Assembly: GCA_041746635.1 (NCBI GenBank)
Contig: JBGTGQ010000081.1
Location: 43,653 to 107,652 of the forward strand
Length of the DNA: 64,000 nt
Source of the DNA: CAMASH01 sp041746635
GTDB taxonomy: Bacteria > Verrucomicrobiota > Verrucomicrobiia > Chthoniobacterales > Terrimicrobiaceae
Reading direction: 5' to 3'
The position numbers and the translations under genes were made by a program. Positions 16,555 through 25,438 of this stretch are shown here, in pieces (within the stretch, counting starts at the first letter, position 1; the number at the start of each line of letters is the position of its first letter). The notes beneath the pieces were generated by a model that did no database searches, was not told the origin of the DNA, and saw only the letters and a list, made by a program, of their open reading frames with translations.

Positions 16555-17594
16555 GCGCCTACGCCGGGCGCCGGATCCTTGTGACCGGCCACACCGGCTT
16601 CAAGGGGTCCTGGCTTTGCGAATGGCTTCTTCTTCTCGGCGCGGAAATCACGGGATTCAGCCTGGATCTGCCGACGCACCCCTCAATCTTCGATCAATTG
16701 GGGCTCACCCATCGAATCTCCGACCTTCGAGGCGACGTTCGCGATTCCGCCGCCGTCTCCCGCGCCGTGGATATCGCCTCCCCGGACTACGTTTTCCATC
16801 TCGCCGCCCAACCCCTGGTGCGCGCAAGTTACGACCAACCGGTCACAACCCTGCAAACCAATGTCCTGGGAACCGTTCATCTTCTCGAAGCCCTGAGGCC
16901 CCTCCGAAAACCTTGCGCCGCCATCATCATCTCCTCGGACAAGTGCTACGAAAACCGGGAGAATGATACCGGATACCGGGAGGACGACAGTCTCGGTGGA
17001 CGGGATCCCTATAGCGCCAGCAAAGCTTGCGCCGAGATCTTGACCGCCGCCTGGCGCCAGTCGTTTTTCGCCGGACATCCGGTTCGGATCGCATCCGCCC
17101 GCGCCGGCAATGTGATCGGCGGCGGTGACTGGGCTGCGGATCGCCTCGTCCCCGACGCCATTCGCGCGCTTTCCGTGAACCGGCCCATCCCCGTCCGCAA
17201 CCTCCATTCCATCCGCCCCTGGCAACACGTCCTCGAACCGCTCGGAGGATATCTTTTGCTTGCCGCCAAAATTGCCGCCGACACCCCGGACCTGACTGGA
17301 CCCCTGAACTTCGGTCCGCCACTGGAATCCCACCGGCCGGCTCGCGACGTCATCGAAACCCTGCTCAAATACTGGCCCGGCAGTTGGACCGACGCGAGCA
17401 CCGAGAACGCTCCCCACGAGGCCGGAAAACTTTTTCTGAACATCGACAAGGTCGGGCGAAGTCTGGGCTGGACCCCGCGCTGGAATTTCGAAATAGCGGT
17501 GGAAAAAACTGTGGAATGGTACCGTGAGGCCATCGACACGCCTTCGGCGATTCCGGAACTCACCCGCCGCCAAATTGCTTCCTATCTTTCATGA
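16539..17594 (+). CDS. rfbG: CDP-glucose 4,6-dehydratase
   Basis: NAD-dependent SDR-type enzyme that turns CDP-glucose into CDP-4-keto-6-deoxyglucose. The 351-aa protein has the Rossmann motif TGHTGFKGSW typical of this family, plus HLAAQPLVRASY, SSDKCYEN, the catalytic YSASK and RAGNVIGGGDWA. The start at ATG 16539 gives MEDLVGAYAGRRILVTG and overlaps the rfbF tail. An earlier in-frame start would lie well inside rfbF. Its stop overlaps rfbH as ATGA. Confidence 0.94.
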   Translation: MEDLVGAYAGRRILVTGHTGFKGSWLCEWLLLLGAEITGFSLDLPTHPSIFDQLGLTHRISDLRGDVRDSAAVSRAVDIASPDYVFHLAAQPLVRASYDQPVTTLQTNVLGTVHLLEALRPLRKPCAAIIISSDKCYENRENDTGYREDDSLGGRDPYSASKACAEILTAAWRQSFFAGHPVRIASARAGNVIGGGDWAADRLVPDAIRALSVNRPIPVRNLHSIRPWQHVLEPLGGYLLLAAKIAADTPDLTGPLNFGPPLESHRPARDVIETLLKYWPGSWTDASTENAPHEAGKLFLNIDKVGRSLGWTPRWNFEIAVEKTVEWYREAIDTPSAIPELTRRQIASYLS

Positions 17595-19030
17595 CACCCG
17601 CAGAACTTCGCGACGAGATCCTTCGCCTGACCCGCCTCTATTCCGCGGAAGTTCACGCCGGTCACCGGCCGGCCGACGACCCCGCGCGGCCGCCATTCGA
17701 AGCCGGTTCCCCCATTCCCTACGCAGGGCGTGTCTTTAACGAAGACGAGGTCGAGGCCGCCGTCGCCTCGGCGCTGGATTTTTGGCTGACTCTCGGGCCC
17801 GAGGGCGAGGCTTTCGAGAGGGAACTTGGCGCGATGCTCGGCGTGAAACGATGCCTTCTCACCAACTCCGGCTCCTCCGCCAACTTGCTGGCCTTTTCCT
17901 CCCTCACTAGCGCGAAACTTGGTGAACGACGCATCCGCCCGGGCGATGAAGTGATCACCGCCGCCGCCGGATTTCCCACCACCGTCGCTCCAATCATCCA
18001 AAATGGCGCGGTGCCCGTCTTTGTGGACAGCGACCCAGTGACACTGAATATCCAAGTGTCCCAGCTCGAAGAAGCGTTCCGTCCGGGAAAAACCAAAGCC
18101 GTCATGGCGGCCCATACCCTCGGCAATCCCTTCGACCTCCACGCCGTCTGCGAGTTTTGCCGGCGCCACGACCTCTGGCTCATCGAGGACAACTGCGACG
18201 CGCTCGGCTCCGCCTATAACGGCCGCCTCACCGGAACATTTGGAGACCTTTCCACGCAATCCTTCTATCCCCCTCACCATCTCACCATGGGCGAAGGCGG
18301 CGCCGTCACTGTGACCCGCGACATGAAGCTGAAAGTGCTGGTGGAAAGTTTCCGCGACTGGGGCCGTGACTGTTGGTGCGCCAGCGGAAAGGACAACACC
18401 TGCAACAAACGTTTCGGCTGGAAGTTGGGAGAACTCCCTGAAGGCTATGACCACAAATACATTTACAGCCATCTCGGCTACAATCTGAAGCCCCTCGACA
18501 TCCAGGCCGCCATTGGCCGGGCGCAGTTGAAAAAACTCCCCGCCTTCAGCGCCGCCCGCCGTGCGAACTGGAACTATCTCCGCGCCGCGCTCGCTGACCT
18601 CGAAGAATTTTTCGACTTCCAACTCCCCACCCACGCAACGGGGTGGAACAGGGATTGTCCGGCGGATCAGTCGTCCGCTTCATTTTTCTCTTGGGACTCA
18701 TCCGGCTGCCGGAGCGATCCCTCGTGGTTTGGCTTCATGCTCATGCTGCGGCCCAGCGCACCCTTTACCCGGGCCGAACTCGCCCGCCACCTCGATACAG
18801 CAAAAATCGGCAATCGCACGCTCTTCGGAGGCAACCTCACCCGCCAACCCGCCTTCGTGCAGCTTCGCAAGGAAAACCCAGACGCCTTCCGCATCGTCGG
18901 CAACCTGGCCGGCGCGGACACCATTATGAACCACTCCCTATTTGTCGGCGTCTATCCCGGCCTCACCCGCCCGATGCTCGACTCCATTGTTGAAGTGATT
19001 AAGAATTTATTGAAACACGGGCAACAATAA
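17591..19030 (+). CDS. rfbH: CDP-4-keto-6-deoxyglucose 3-dehydrase (E1)
   Basis: PMP and [2Fe-2S] enzyme that removes the C3 hydroxyl of CDP-4-keto-6-deoxyglucose. In this DegT/AHBA-like fold the usual Schiff-base Lys is replaced by His, seen here in QSFYPPHHLTMGEGG. The cluster cysteines are present as C-x-C-x7-C in DCWCASGKDNTC, with a further Cys upstream. The 479-aa protein is longer than usual. About 25 residues (GWNRDCPADQSSASFFSWDS region, roughly 345-370) are inserted just before DPSWFGF, where relatives have a short loop. A partner reductase (E3, RfbI/DdhD) is not in the window. Confidence 0.92.
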   Translation: MTPAELRDEILRLTRLYSAEVHAGHRPADDPARPPFEAGSPIPYAGRVFNEDEVEAAVASALDFWLTLGPEGEAFERELGAMLGVKRCLLTNSGSSANLLAFSSLTSAKLGERRIRPGDEVITAAAGFPTTVAPIIQNGAVPVFVDSDPVTLNIQVSQLEEAFRPGKTKAVMAAHTLGNPFDLHAVCEFCRRHDLWLIEDNCDALGSAYNGRLTGTFGDLSTQSFYPPHHLTMGEGGAVTVTRDMKLKVLVESFRDWGRDCWCASGKDNTCNKRFGWKLGELPEGYDHKYIYSHLGYNLKPLDIQAAIGRAQLKKLPAFSAARRANWNYLRAALADLEEFFDFQLPTHATGWNRDCPADQSSASFFSWDSSGCRSDPSWFGFMLMLRPSAPFTRAELARHLDTAKIGNRTLFGGNLTRQPAFVQLRKENPDAFRIVGNLAGADTIMNHSLFVGVYPGLTRPMLDSIVEVIKNLLKHGQQ

Positions 19031-19216
19031 TTTTTTGAGGAAATCTGATCTTTTGACATTGTTGTACACTTTGCCTCATCGCAGCAACCGCCGACCTGTA
19101 GAGGATGGACTCCTGTGACACTTAACCCAAAGCCCTTTCCCATGCTTCAAGACATTAAAGTGCCCTCCGGAAAAAAATAGAATGCTCCTTCGCATAAAAT
19201 CGCAGGAATAGACGCC

Positions 19217-19264
19217 ATGAACAGCGCCCTTCTTGTCATGAAAAAGTCCGCACCCAACCCATGA
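19217..19264 (+). CDS. 15-codon micro-ORF coupled to the epimerase gene (doubtful)
   Basis: The frame MNSALLVMKKSAPNP ends in a TGA that overlaps the next ATG as ATGA. The surrounding 230-bp gap (19031-19260) is AT-richer than the genes and holds no other clear gene. It may be a leader peptide that helps ribosomes reach the epimerase start, or chance. Confidence 0.2.
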   Translation: MNSALLVMKKSAPNP

Positions 19265-20301
19265 GCCAGCCACTGCCAGCCGATGATCTGGACCACATCC
19301 TCGCCCACACCCGCGAGCTGTGGAGCGAACTCCGCGATGGCCGCATTTTCATCACCGGCGGCACAGGCTTCTTAGGTTGCTGGCTGGTGGAATCGCTGGC
19401 CCATGTGAACCGGCGGCTCCAACTCGGCATCCGCGCCACCGTCCTCACGCGCAATCCCGGGGAATTTCTCAAAAAAATGCCCCATCTCGCAGGCGATCCC
19501 GTGTTGGAACTTCACGCGGGCGATGTGCGCGACTTTGAATTTCCGCCGGGCTGCTTCAGCCACATCATCCACGCGGGCACCGCCCCCGGCGCGCCGGTGC
19601 CGCCGCTGGAAATGTTCGACACCATCGTCGCCGGAACCCGCCGCGTACTGGATTTTGCCGTAGCGCGAGGTGCCGGAAAACTCATTTTTGTCAGTTCAGG
19701 CGCGGTCTATGGAAGCCAGCCGCCCGACCTCACCCACATTCCTGAAACCTACCCCGGCGCACCCGACCCCGCCGACCCGGACTCCGCCTACGGCGAGGGG
19801 AAACGCGCCGCCGAACTGCTCTGCGCCATCGCGCACCACACCCACGGCATCGAGGTGAAAATCGCGCGCTGCTTCGCCTTCGTCGGCCCGCACCTCCCGC
19901 TCGACGCGCATTTTGCCATCGGCAACTTTATCCGCGACGCCCTTGCAGGCGGTCCCATCCGCGTGAAGGGCGACGGCGCCCCGCTGCGTTCCTACCTCTA
20001 CGCCGCCGACCTCGCCATCTGGCTCTGGACGATCCTCATCAAAGGCCCGGTGTGCCGTCCCTACAACGTTGGCTCCGACGAAGCTGTTTCCATTGCTGAT
20101 GCCGCCCATGCCGTTGGGAACGCGCAAGAGCCTCGGACAACAGTTCACATTGCCGGAGAGAGCAATCACAGGAACACGAAAGATCGATATGTTCCCTGTT
20201 GCGACCGTGCGCGGGAACTCGGTTTAATCGGATCTTTTTCACTGAGGGAACAAATTCAAAAAACGCTCGCATGGCACCGCATTTGTCCCGGGCCACCTTG
20301 A
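19261..20301 (+). CDS. NAD-dependent epimerase/dehydratase acting on a nucleotide sugar
   Basis: This 346-aa extended SDR has FITGGTGFLGCWLVESL (about 30), a catalytic Ser in FVSSGAVYGS and the YxxxK motif in YGEGKRAAE, with GDGAPLRSYLYAADLA for sugar-nucleotide binding. By position after rfbH it may reduce or epimerise a CDP-4-keto-3,6-dideoxyhexose (the step done by RfbJ, RfbS or YerF elsewhere). The sequence is not specific enough to choose. The C-terminal part (RVKGDG onward) is normal for dTDP- or CDP-sugar dehydratases and epimerases. Confidence 0.8.
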   Translation: MSQPLPADDLDHILAHTRELWSELRDGRIFITGGTGFLGCWLVESLAHVNRRLQLGIRATVLTRNPGEFLKKMPHLAGDPVLELHAGDVRDFEFPPGCFSHIIHAGTAPGAPVPPLEMFDTIVAGTRRVLDFAVARGAGKLIFVSSGAVYGSQPPDLTHIPETYPGAPDPADPDSAYGEGKRAAELLCAIAHHTHGIEVKIARCFAFVGPHLPLDAHFAIGNFIRDALAGGPIRVKGDGAPLRSYLYAADLAIWLWTILIKGPVCRPYNVGSDEAVSIADAAHAVGNAQEPRTTVHIAGESNHRNTKDRYVPCCDRARELGLIGSFSLREQIQKTLAWHRICPGPP

Positions 20302-20338
20302 CTCTCCTGATTGAAATCGATAAAAAAAGGGGTTCCTT

Positions 20339-21217
20339 ATGCACACAGAAATCCAAATCGGCAACCGGCCTGTCGGCGACGGGCACCCCTGCTACCTCAT
20401 TGGAGAAATCGGAATCAACCACAACGGCAGCGTGGACTTGACCAAAAACCTCATTTCGGTCGCAAAAAACGCCGGATGCGATGCGGTGAAATTTCAGAAA
20501 AGGACGGTCGAGATCGTCTATGCGCCTGAGGAATTGGATAAGCCCCGTGAAAACCCCTTCGGCAAAACAAACGGCGATCTCAAGCGCGGCTTGGAATTCG
20601 GTTTGGAGCAATACCGGGAGATCGATGAGTTCTGCCAGGAAATGGAAATTCCCTGGTTTGCTTCCTGTTGGGATGAACCTTCGGTTGATTTTATCGCCCA
20701 ATTCGACCGGCCCTGTTTCAAAATTGCCTCGGCCTCGTTGACCGACGACGCCCTCTTGCGGCATTCACGCGCCCCCGGTAAACCGATTCTCCTTTCCACC
20801 GGGATGAGTACGATTGAAGAGATCGACCATGCGGTCGAAATTCTTGGCCTGGAAAATCTCATCCTCCTTCATGCCACCAGCACTTATCCCTCGAATTACG
20901 ACGAACTCGACTTGCGGGTAATTCCTCAACTCCGCAGGCGCTATGGCGTGCCAATCGGCTATTCTGGGCACGAAACTGGCATCGCATCCTCGGTAGCGGC
21001 GGTCGCTCTCGGCGCCTGCGTGGTAGAGCGCCATATCACTCTTGAACGTTCAATGTGGGGATCCGACCAAGCGGCTTCGCTCGGCCCGAGCGGACTCACC
21101 CGTCTTGTCCGAGATATCCGTCTCGTCGAAATGGCCCTCGGTTCCAGCACGAAACGTGTTTTCGACCGCGAAATTCCAATCATGAAGAAACTTCGCCGGG
21201 TAGGCTGTAAGGCGTGA
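20339..21217 (+). CDS. NeuB-family acid-sugar synthase lacking the SAF domain
   Basis: NeuB enzymes condense phosphoenolpyruvate with a hexosamine or related sugar to make sialic-acid-like nonulosonates. Visible motifs are LIGEIGINHNGS, DAVKFQKRTVEIVY, KIASASLTD, STGMSTIEEI, LLHATSTYPS and IGYSGHETG. The 292-aa protein stops where the TIM barrel ends; most NeuB proteins (about 345 aa) carry a further antifreeze-like SAF domain that binds substrate. The SD-like AAGGGG lies about 8 bases before the ATG. It is coupled to the phosphatase gene downstream (GTGA). No CMP-sugar synthetase (NeuA) is seen in the window. Confidence 0.85.
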   Translation: MHTEIQIGNRPVGDGHPCYLIGEIGINHNGSVDLTKNLISVAKNAGCDAVKFQKRTVEIVYAPEELDKPRENPFGKTNGDLKRGLEFGLEQYREIDEFCQEMEIPWFASCWDEPSVDFIAQFDRPCFKIASASLTDDALLRHSRAPGKPILLSTGMSTIEEIDHAVEILGLENLILLHATSTYPSNYDELDLRVIPQLRRRYGVPIGYSGHETGIASSVAAVALGACVVERHITLERSMWGSDQAASLGPSGLTRLVRDIRLVEMALGSSTKRVFDREIPIMKKLRRVGCKA

Positions 21218-21684
21218 TCAAGAATGAGATCAAAGCAGTTGCCCTCGATATCGACGGCGTCCTGACAGACGGCACATTCCTCTGGGACGGGAGCGGCTCC
21301 GAACAGAAGAGATTCCATTTCAGGGATGTCATGGGGATTTCGAGAGCGGCGAAGCTCGGCCTTCGCTTTGCTCTGATCTCGGGTGAGAAAAACGGCATTG
21401 TGGACCGGATCGCGGCGAAGCTCGGCATCACCGATGTGCACCAGGGCTGCGGTGACAAGGCGGCGGCACTTCTTTCCTTCAGCGAGGCAAACAGGATTCC
21501 ACTCGCTCAGATTTGTTTCATGGGTGATGACATCAATGATCTCGATGCTCTCAGGATCGCGGGTTTCTCCGCAGCACCTGCAGATGCCCATGAGTCCGTT
21601 TTATCCCTCGCCACATTCGTTGCCAAAAAGAACGGCGGCTGCGGTGCTGTCCGGGAACTTCTCGACCATCTCCGACTCGTATGA
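21214..21684 (+). CDS. KdsC-like HAD phosphatase
   Basis: This 156-aa HAD superfamily subclass without a cap domain acts as a tetramer on 3-deoxy-octulosonate or nonulosonate phosphates. The HAD motifs are DIDGVLTDG (nucleophile Asp plus second Asp), SGEKN (motif II Ser), and Lys/Asp in KAAAL and MGDDINDLDAL. The start is GTG, overlapping the NeuB-like stop as GTGA. Next to a NeuB-like synthase it most likely dephosphorylates that enzyme's product. Confidence 0.87.
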   Translation: MIKNEIKAVALDIDGVLTDGTFLWDGSGSEQKRFHFRDVMGISRAAKLGLRFALISGEKNGIVDRIAAKLGITDVHQGCGDKAAALLSFSEANRIPLAQICFMGDDINDLDALRIAGFSAAPADAHESVLSLATFVAKKNGGCGAVRELLDHLRLV

Positions 21685-23483
21685 AGCTCTCCGACTATGT
21701 GATCGGCTTTCTGATCCGTGAGGGTGTGAAGCATGTCTTCATGTTGCCGGGTGGTGGATCCATGCACCTGAATGATTCGCTCGGCGCCAATGCGAGCGCG
21801 GGAAAGATCGAGTTTGTCTGCAACCTGCACGAGCAGGCGGGTGCGATGGCAGCCGAAACCTACGCAAAGGCGATTCGCGGACTCGGCGTCTGCATGGTTA
21901 CGGCGGGGCCAGGAGGAACCAATACTGTCACTGGAGTTGCCGGTGCATGGCTCGACTCCACGCCGGTTCTCTTCATCTCAGGCCAGGCAAAACGTCCTGA
22001 TCTCAGAGGCAATTCCGGAGTCCGACAGGGCGGCCTGCAAGAAGTCGACATCGTCTCGATCGTCTCGCCCATCACAAAGTATGCGGTGACTGTAATGGAC
22101 CCGCGGGACATTCGGAAGATTTTGGAGGAGGCAGTATACGAGGCGCTGAACGGTCGTCCTGGTCCAGTTTGGGTCGATATCCCCCTCGATGTTCAGGCTG
22201 CAACGATTCATCTGGAGGAACTTGAAGCTTTTGTCCCTCCTCCCCAAGTCAAGCCAGCCGGCTTGTCTGACGATATCCGCCAGGCGATTTCCCTGCTGAA
22301 CCGTGCAAAAAGGCCTCTGATTCTGGCCGGGAACGGGATACGGCTTGCCCATGCGGAGAAAGAGTTCCGCAACCTGATTGATCTGCTTCAGATCCCGGTT
22401 CTTGCCACATGGCTCTCGGTGGACCTCTTCGAGTATGATGATCCCCTTTATCTGGGCAAACCCGGAACAGTTGCTCCGCGAGGTGTCAACTTCGCCCTAC
22501 AGAACTGCGACCTGCTGCTCGTGATTGGTTCGCGAGTTGATAACACATTGACCGCTTACTCCCCCCGGAACCTGGCACGCGGGGCAAAGAAGATCATGGT
22601 CGACATCGACCCCTTCGAGTTGAAGAAACTCTCCTCCATAACGGAAATCTCGATCCATGCCGATGCAGGTGACTTTCTTCGTGAATTCCTAAAACAGAAG
22701 GATCTACTTGAGCGCCCAGACCGCACGGCTTGGTGGAATCGCTGCCGTACATGGAAAAAATCGTGGCCTCTCGTGGACCCCTCGATGAGGGAGCCTGCTC
22801 AACGAGTAAGTATCTATAATTTTACAGACATCCTTTCCGAAGAACTCAATGAGGATGAATTGATAGCATCATGCAGTTCCGGATCAGCGATTGAAATATT
22901 TCAGCATGTGCTGCGAATAAAAAAAGGGCAGAGACTCTTCCATACCTCTGCGCTCGGTTCCATGGGATATGGGCTGCCCGCTGCCATCGGTGCCTGCCTC
23001 GGATCCGGCAGACGGAAAACCATTTGCGTAGAAGGTGACGGCGGCATCCAGATGAACATTCAGGAGTTTGCCACTGTCGAGAGGCTGGGATTGCCGATCA
23101 AGTTTTTCATCCTCGGCAACGGGGGATACTCTTCCATCCGTGCATCCCAGAAGAACTGGTTTGGACGCACAATGGCTGCCGATGCGGAATCAGGAATGAA
23201 GTTGCCTGATATCACAAAAGTGGCCGCCGCCTATGGCTTGCCGGTACATCGGATCACCGACCAATCACATCTCCGCGAGGAGGTGAGACATGTCCTCGAT
23301 ACACCCGGACCAGTCGTCTGCGAGGTCTGCTGTCTGCCTGAGGAGCCGCGCATGCCAAGCGTCTCTTCTGCTCAGCGCAAGGATGGATCCCTCTATTCCA
23401 AGCCGTTGGAGGATCTCTGGCCCTTCCTTGATCGCAAGGAGTTTCTTGCCAACATGATTGTTGAACCTCTTCCCGAAGAATGA
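21681..23483 (+). CDS. thiamine-diphosphate-dependent enzyme of the acetolactate synthase type
   Basis: This 600-aa three-domain ThDP enzyme has an N-terminal pyrimidine-binding domain with the catalytic Glu (NLHEQAGAMAAETYAK). The middle domain runs about 190-330, and the C-terminal pyrophosphate domain has EGDGGIQMN and FILGNGGYSS, a GDG...N motif in which the usual second Asn is Gly. Genuine acetolactate synthase would sit with ilvC or ilvN; this one lies in a sugar cluster. YerE, a ThDP enzyme of this fold, attaches a two-carbon branch to a CDP-4-keto-3,6-dideoxyhexose. That is a plausible role here but not proven. It is coupled by ATGA to the phosphatase. Confidence 0.85.
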   Translation: MKLSDYVIGFLIREGVKHVFMLPGGGSMHLNDSLGANASAGKIEFVCNLHEQAGAMAAETYAKAIRGLGVCMVTAGPGGTNTVTGVAGAWLDSTPVLFISGQAKRPDLRGNSGVRQGGLQEVDIVSIVSPITKYAVTVMDPRDIRKILEEAVYEALNGRPGPVWVDIPLDVQAATIHLEELEAFVPPPQVKPAGLSDDIRQAISLLNRAKRPLILAGNGIRLAHAEKEFRNLIDLLQIPVLATWLSVDLFEYDDPLYLGKPGTVAPRGVNFALQNCDLLLVIGSRVDNTLTAYSPRNLARGAKKIMVDIDPFELKKLSSITEISIHADAGDFLREFLKQKDLLERPDRTAWWNRCRTWKKSWPLVDPSMREPAQRVSIYNFTDILSEELNEDELIASCSSGSAIEIFQHVLRIKKGQRLFHTSALGSMGYGLPAAIGACLGSGRRKTICVEGDGGIQMNIQEFATVERLGLPIKFFILGNGGYSSIRASQKNWFGRTMAADAESGMKLPDITKVAAAYGLPVHRITDQSHLREEVRHVLDTPGPVVCEVCCLPEEPRMPSVSSAQRKDGSLYSKPLEDLWPFLDRKEFLANMIVEPLPEE

Positions 23484-23560
23484 GATTCCATGTCATATTT
23501 CATACATCTTGAATACAGCATTCCGCAGCATGCTGAATCTAACTGGCAGGGTTTAAATTC

Positions 23561-24592
23561 ATGAATGCTCTTTTCATTGGATTGGGGTCAAGCGGTCAGA
23601 GGCACTTGCGAAACCTCCGTTCCATTGTCGGATCTGATCTTGAGGTGGCTGCATACAGAACACGCCGCCAGCAGATCGTTCTCACCGATCAGCAACAGGT
23701 TGCAGAGAATGAAATCCTGGAGGAAAAATACGCCATCACTTGTTTTGGGAAACTTGAGGAGGCGCTGGCATGGGAGCCGGAAATGGCATTTATTTGCAAT
23801 CCAAATAACCTGCACCTTTCGTGTGCCATGGATGCGGCCAAGGTTGGATGCCATCTCCTTATCGAGAAACCCCTTTCGCATGATCTCGAGGGCACCGAGG
23901 AACTCGCCGCCCTTCTCGAGTCAAAGAACAAGGCCGGCTTGGTGGCTTATCATCTCAGGTTTCATCCTCTGATCCTAGCGGTGAAAGAAATTCTCGGAAA
24001 TTCTGGCATTGGCAGGGTGCTCACTGCTCGAGCTGAGCGGGGTGAATATATTCCTGGATGGCATCCCTATGAGGATTATAGACAGTCTTATGCCTCGCGG
24101 AGTGATCAGGGAGGCGGAGCCCTTCTCTCCCAGATCCATGAGATGGATTACCTCTATTCTTTCTTCGGACTTCCCAAGCGGATTTTTGCCGTCGGAGGTC
24201 ATCTTAGTTCCTTGGAGATTGATGTCGAGGATACCGCCAGCATTCTTATGGTATGCCACGTCGATGGTCAGGAAATCCCCGTTGAACTACACCTGGATTA
24301 CTTCCAACGACCACCCGCGCAAACCTTCAAGATCATCGGGGATGAGGGAAAAATTGAAGTCGATTTTCTCTCCATAACTCTCAAGCATTACAGACATGGG
24401 GAACTTGTTCGACTGGAGGAGTGTCCCGACTTCCCGCGAAACCAACTCTTTCTTGATGAGATGAATCATTTCCTCGCATGCACCCGGGGAGAGGAGAACC
24501 CGGTTGTCTCCGTGAGAGATGGTGCACAAAGCTTGCGAATGGCACTCGCAGCCAAGGAATCCCTCCAAACTGGCCAACCGGTTTTGCTCTGA
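23561..24592 (+). CDS. Gfo/Idh/MocA-family oxidoreductase
   Basis: NAD(P)-dependent sugar oxidoreductase of 343 aa. It has an N-terminal Rossmann fold (FIGLGSSGQRHLRNL), the family motif EKPLS (about 109) with the catalytic Lys, and HEMDYLYSFFG in the C-terminal alpha/beta domain. The AT content is higher than in flanking loci. It lies 77 bp after the ThDP gene and overlaps the SDR gene by one base, so it is part of the same unit. The substrate is unknown; the context points to a keto-sugar or sugar acid. Confidence 0.85.
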   Translation: MNALFIGLGSSGQRHLRNLRSIVGSDLEVAAYRTRRQQIVLTDQQQVAENEILEEKYAITCFGKLEEALAWEPEMAFICNPNNLHLSCAMDAAKVGCHLLIEKPLSHDLEGTEELAALLESKNKAGLVAYHLRFHPLILAVKEILGNSGIGRVLTARAERGEYIPGWHPYEDYRQSYASRSDQGGGALLSQIHEMDYLYSFFGLPKRIFAVGGHLSSLEIDVEDTASILMVCHVDGQEIPVELHLDYFQRPPAQTFKIIGDEGKIEVDFLSITLKHYRHGELVRLEECPDFPRNQLFLDEMNHFLACTRGEENPVVSVRDGAQSLRMALAAKESLQTGQPVLL

Positions 24593-25419
24593 TGAAAAGC
24601 CTCCCCCTCTTTGATCTTACGGATAAGGTAGCCGTCATTACAGGCGGAGGAGGTCTTCTGGGGCGTCAGCATGCGGCGGCCATCGCATCGGCCGGCGGCA
24701 TCCCTGTCGTCTGGGATTGTTTCATCGATCGCCCCGGCTTGGATCATGAAAATCTCAAAGCCCTGTATGGGGTAGGAGCTTCGATTCAAAAGGTGGATAT
24801 CACCAGTGACGAGAGTGTGACCAGGACTGTCGAAGAGGTCATTACGCGCTTCAGCCGCATCGACATCCTAATCAATAATGCCGCGAATAATCCCAAAGTG
24901 GAAAGCTCGGAGGGGCTCGAATTCTCCCGCTTGGAAAACTTTCCTCTCGATCAATGGGACAACGACATCAATGTGGGACTCAAGGGGGCATTCCTCTGCT
25001 CCCGGAGAATTGGTCCCATCATGGCGGGTCTGGGAGCAGGCGTGATCATTAATATCGCCTCCGATCTTTCCGTGATCGCCCCGGACCAGCGACTCTACCG
25101 CAGGGAGGGTGTTCCTGACGATCAGCAGCCAGTGAAACCGGTGACCTATTCCGTGGTGAAGTCGGGACTGATTGGCTTGACCCGCTATCTCGCCACATAC
25201 TGGTGCGACCAGGGAGTGCGCTGCAATGCCCTCTCTCCAGGTGGGGTCGAGAATGGACAACCCGAAGACTTTGTAACCCGACTCTCTTCACTCATTCCCG
25301 TAGGAAGAATGGCCCGGCAGAATGAATACCAAGGGGCGCTCCTCTTTCTCTGCTCGGATGCCTCTTCCTATATGAATGGTCAGAATCTTGTCATTGACGG
25401 CGGGAGAAGCTGCTGGTGA
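24592..25419 (+). CDS. short-chain dehydrogenase/reductase
   Basis: This classical SDR of 275 aa has an NAD(P)-binding ITGGGGLLGRQHAAAIA, structural NAANNP, catalytic Ser near NIASDLSV and YSVVK, and the ending LVIDGGRSCW. The start ATG 24592 shares a base with the previous stop (TGATG); frames further upstream lie inside the Gfo gene. The loop before YSVVK is long (APDQRLYRREGVPDDQQPV), as in SDRs found in nonulosonate and sugar clusters. It is the last gene of the coupled neuB-to-SDR group. Confidence 0.85.
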   Translation: MKSLPLFDLTDKVAVITGGGGLLGRQHAAAIASAGGIPVVWDCFIDRPGLDHENLKALYGVGASIQKVDITSDESVTRTVEEVITRFSRIDILINNAANNPKVESSEGLEFSRLENFPLDQWDNDINVGLKGAFLCSRRIGPIMAGLGAGVIINIASDLSVIAPDQRLYRREGVPDDQQPVKPVTYSVVKSGLIGLTRYLATYWCDQGVRCNALSPGGVENGQPEDFVTRLSSLIPVGRMARQNEYQGALLFLCSDASSYMNGQNLVIDGGRSCW

Positions 25420-25438
25420 AGCGCTAAAACAAGACGCC

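Noticed and set aside
21681..23483. Catabolic or anabolic acetolactate synthase (ilvB/alsS)
   Set aside because: No ilvN, ilvC or alsD lies nearby, the gene is coupled to sugar genes, and the cofactor motif deviates; the general ThDP call is safer.
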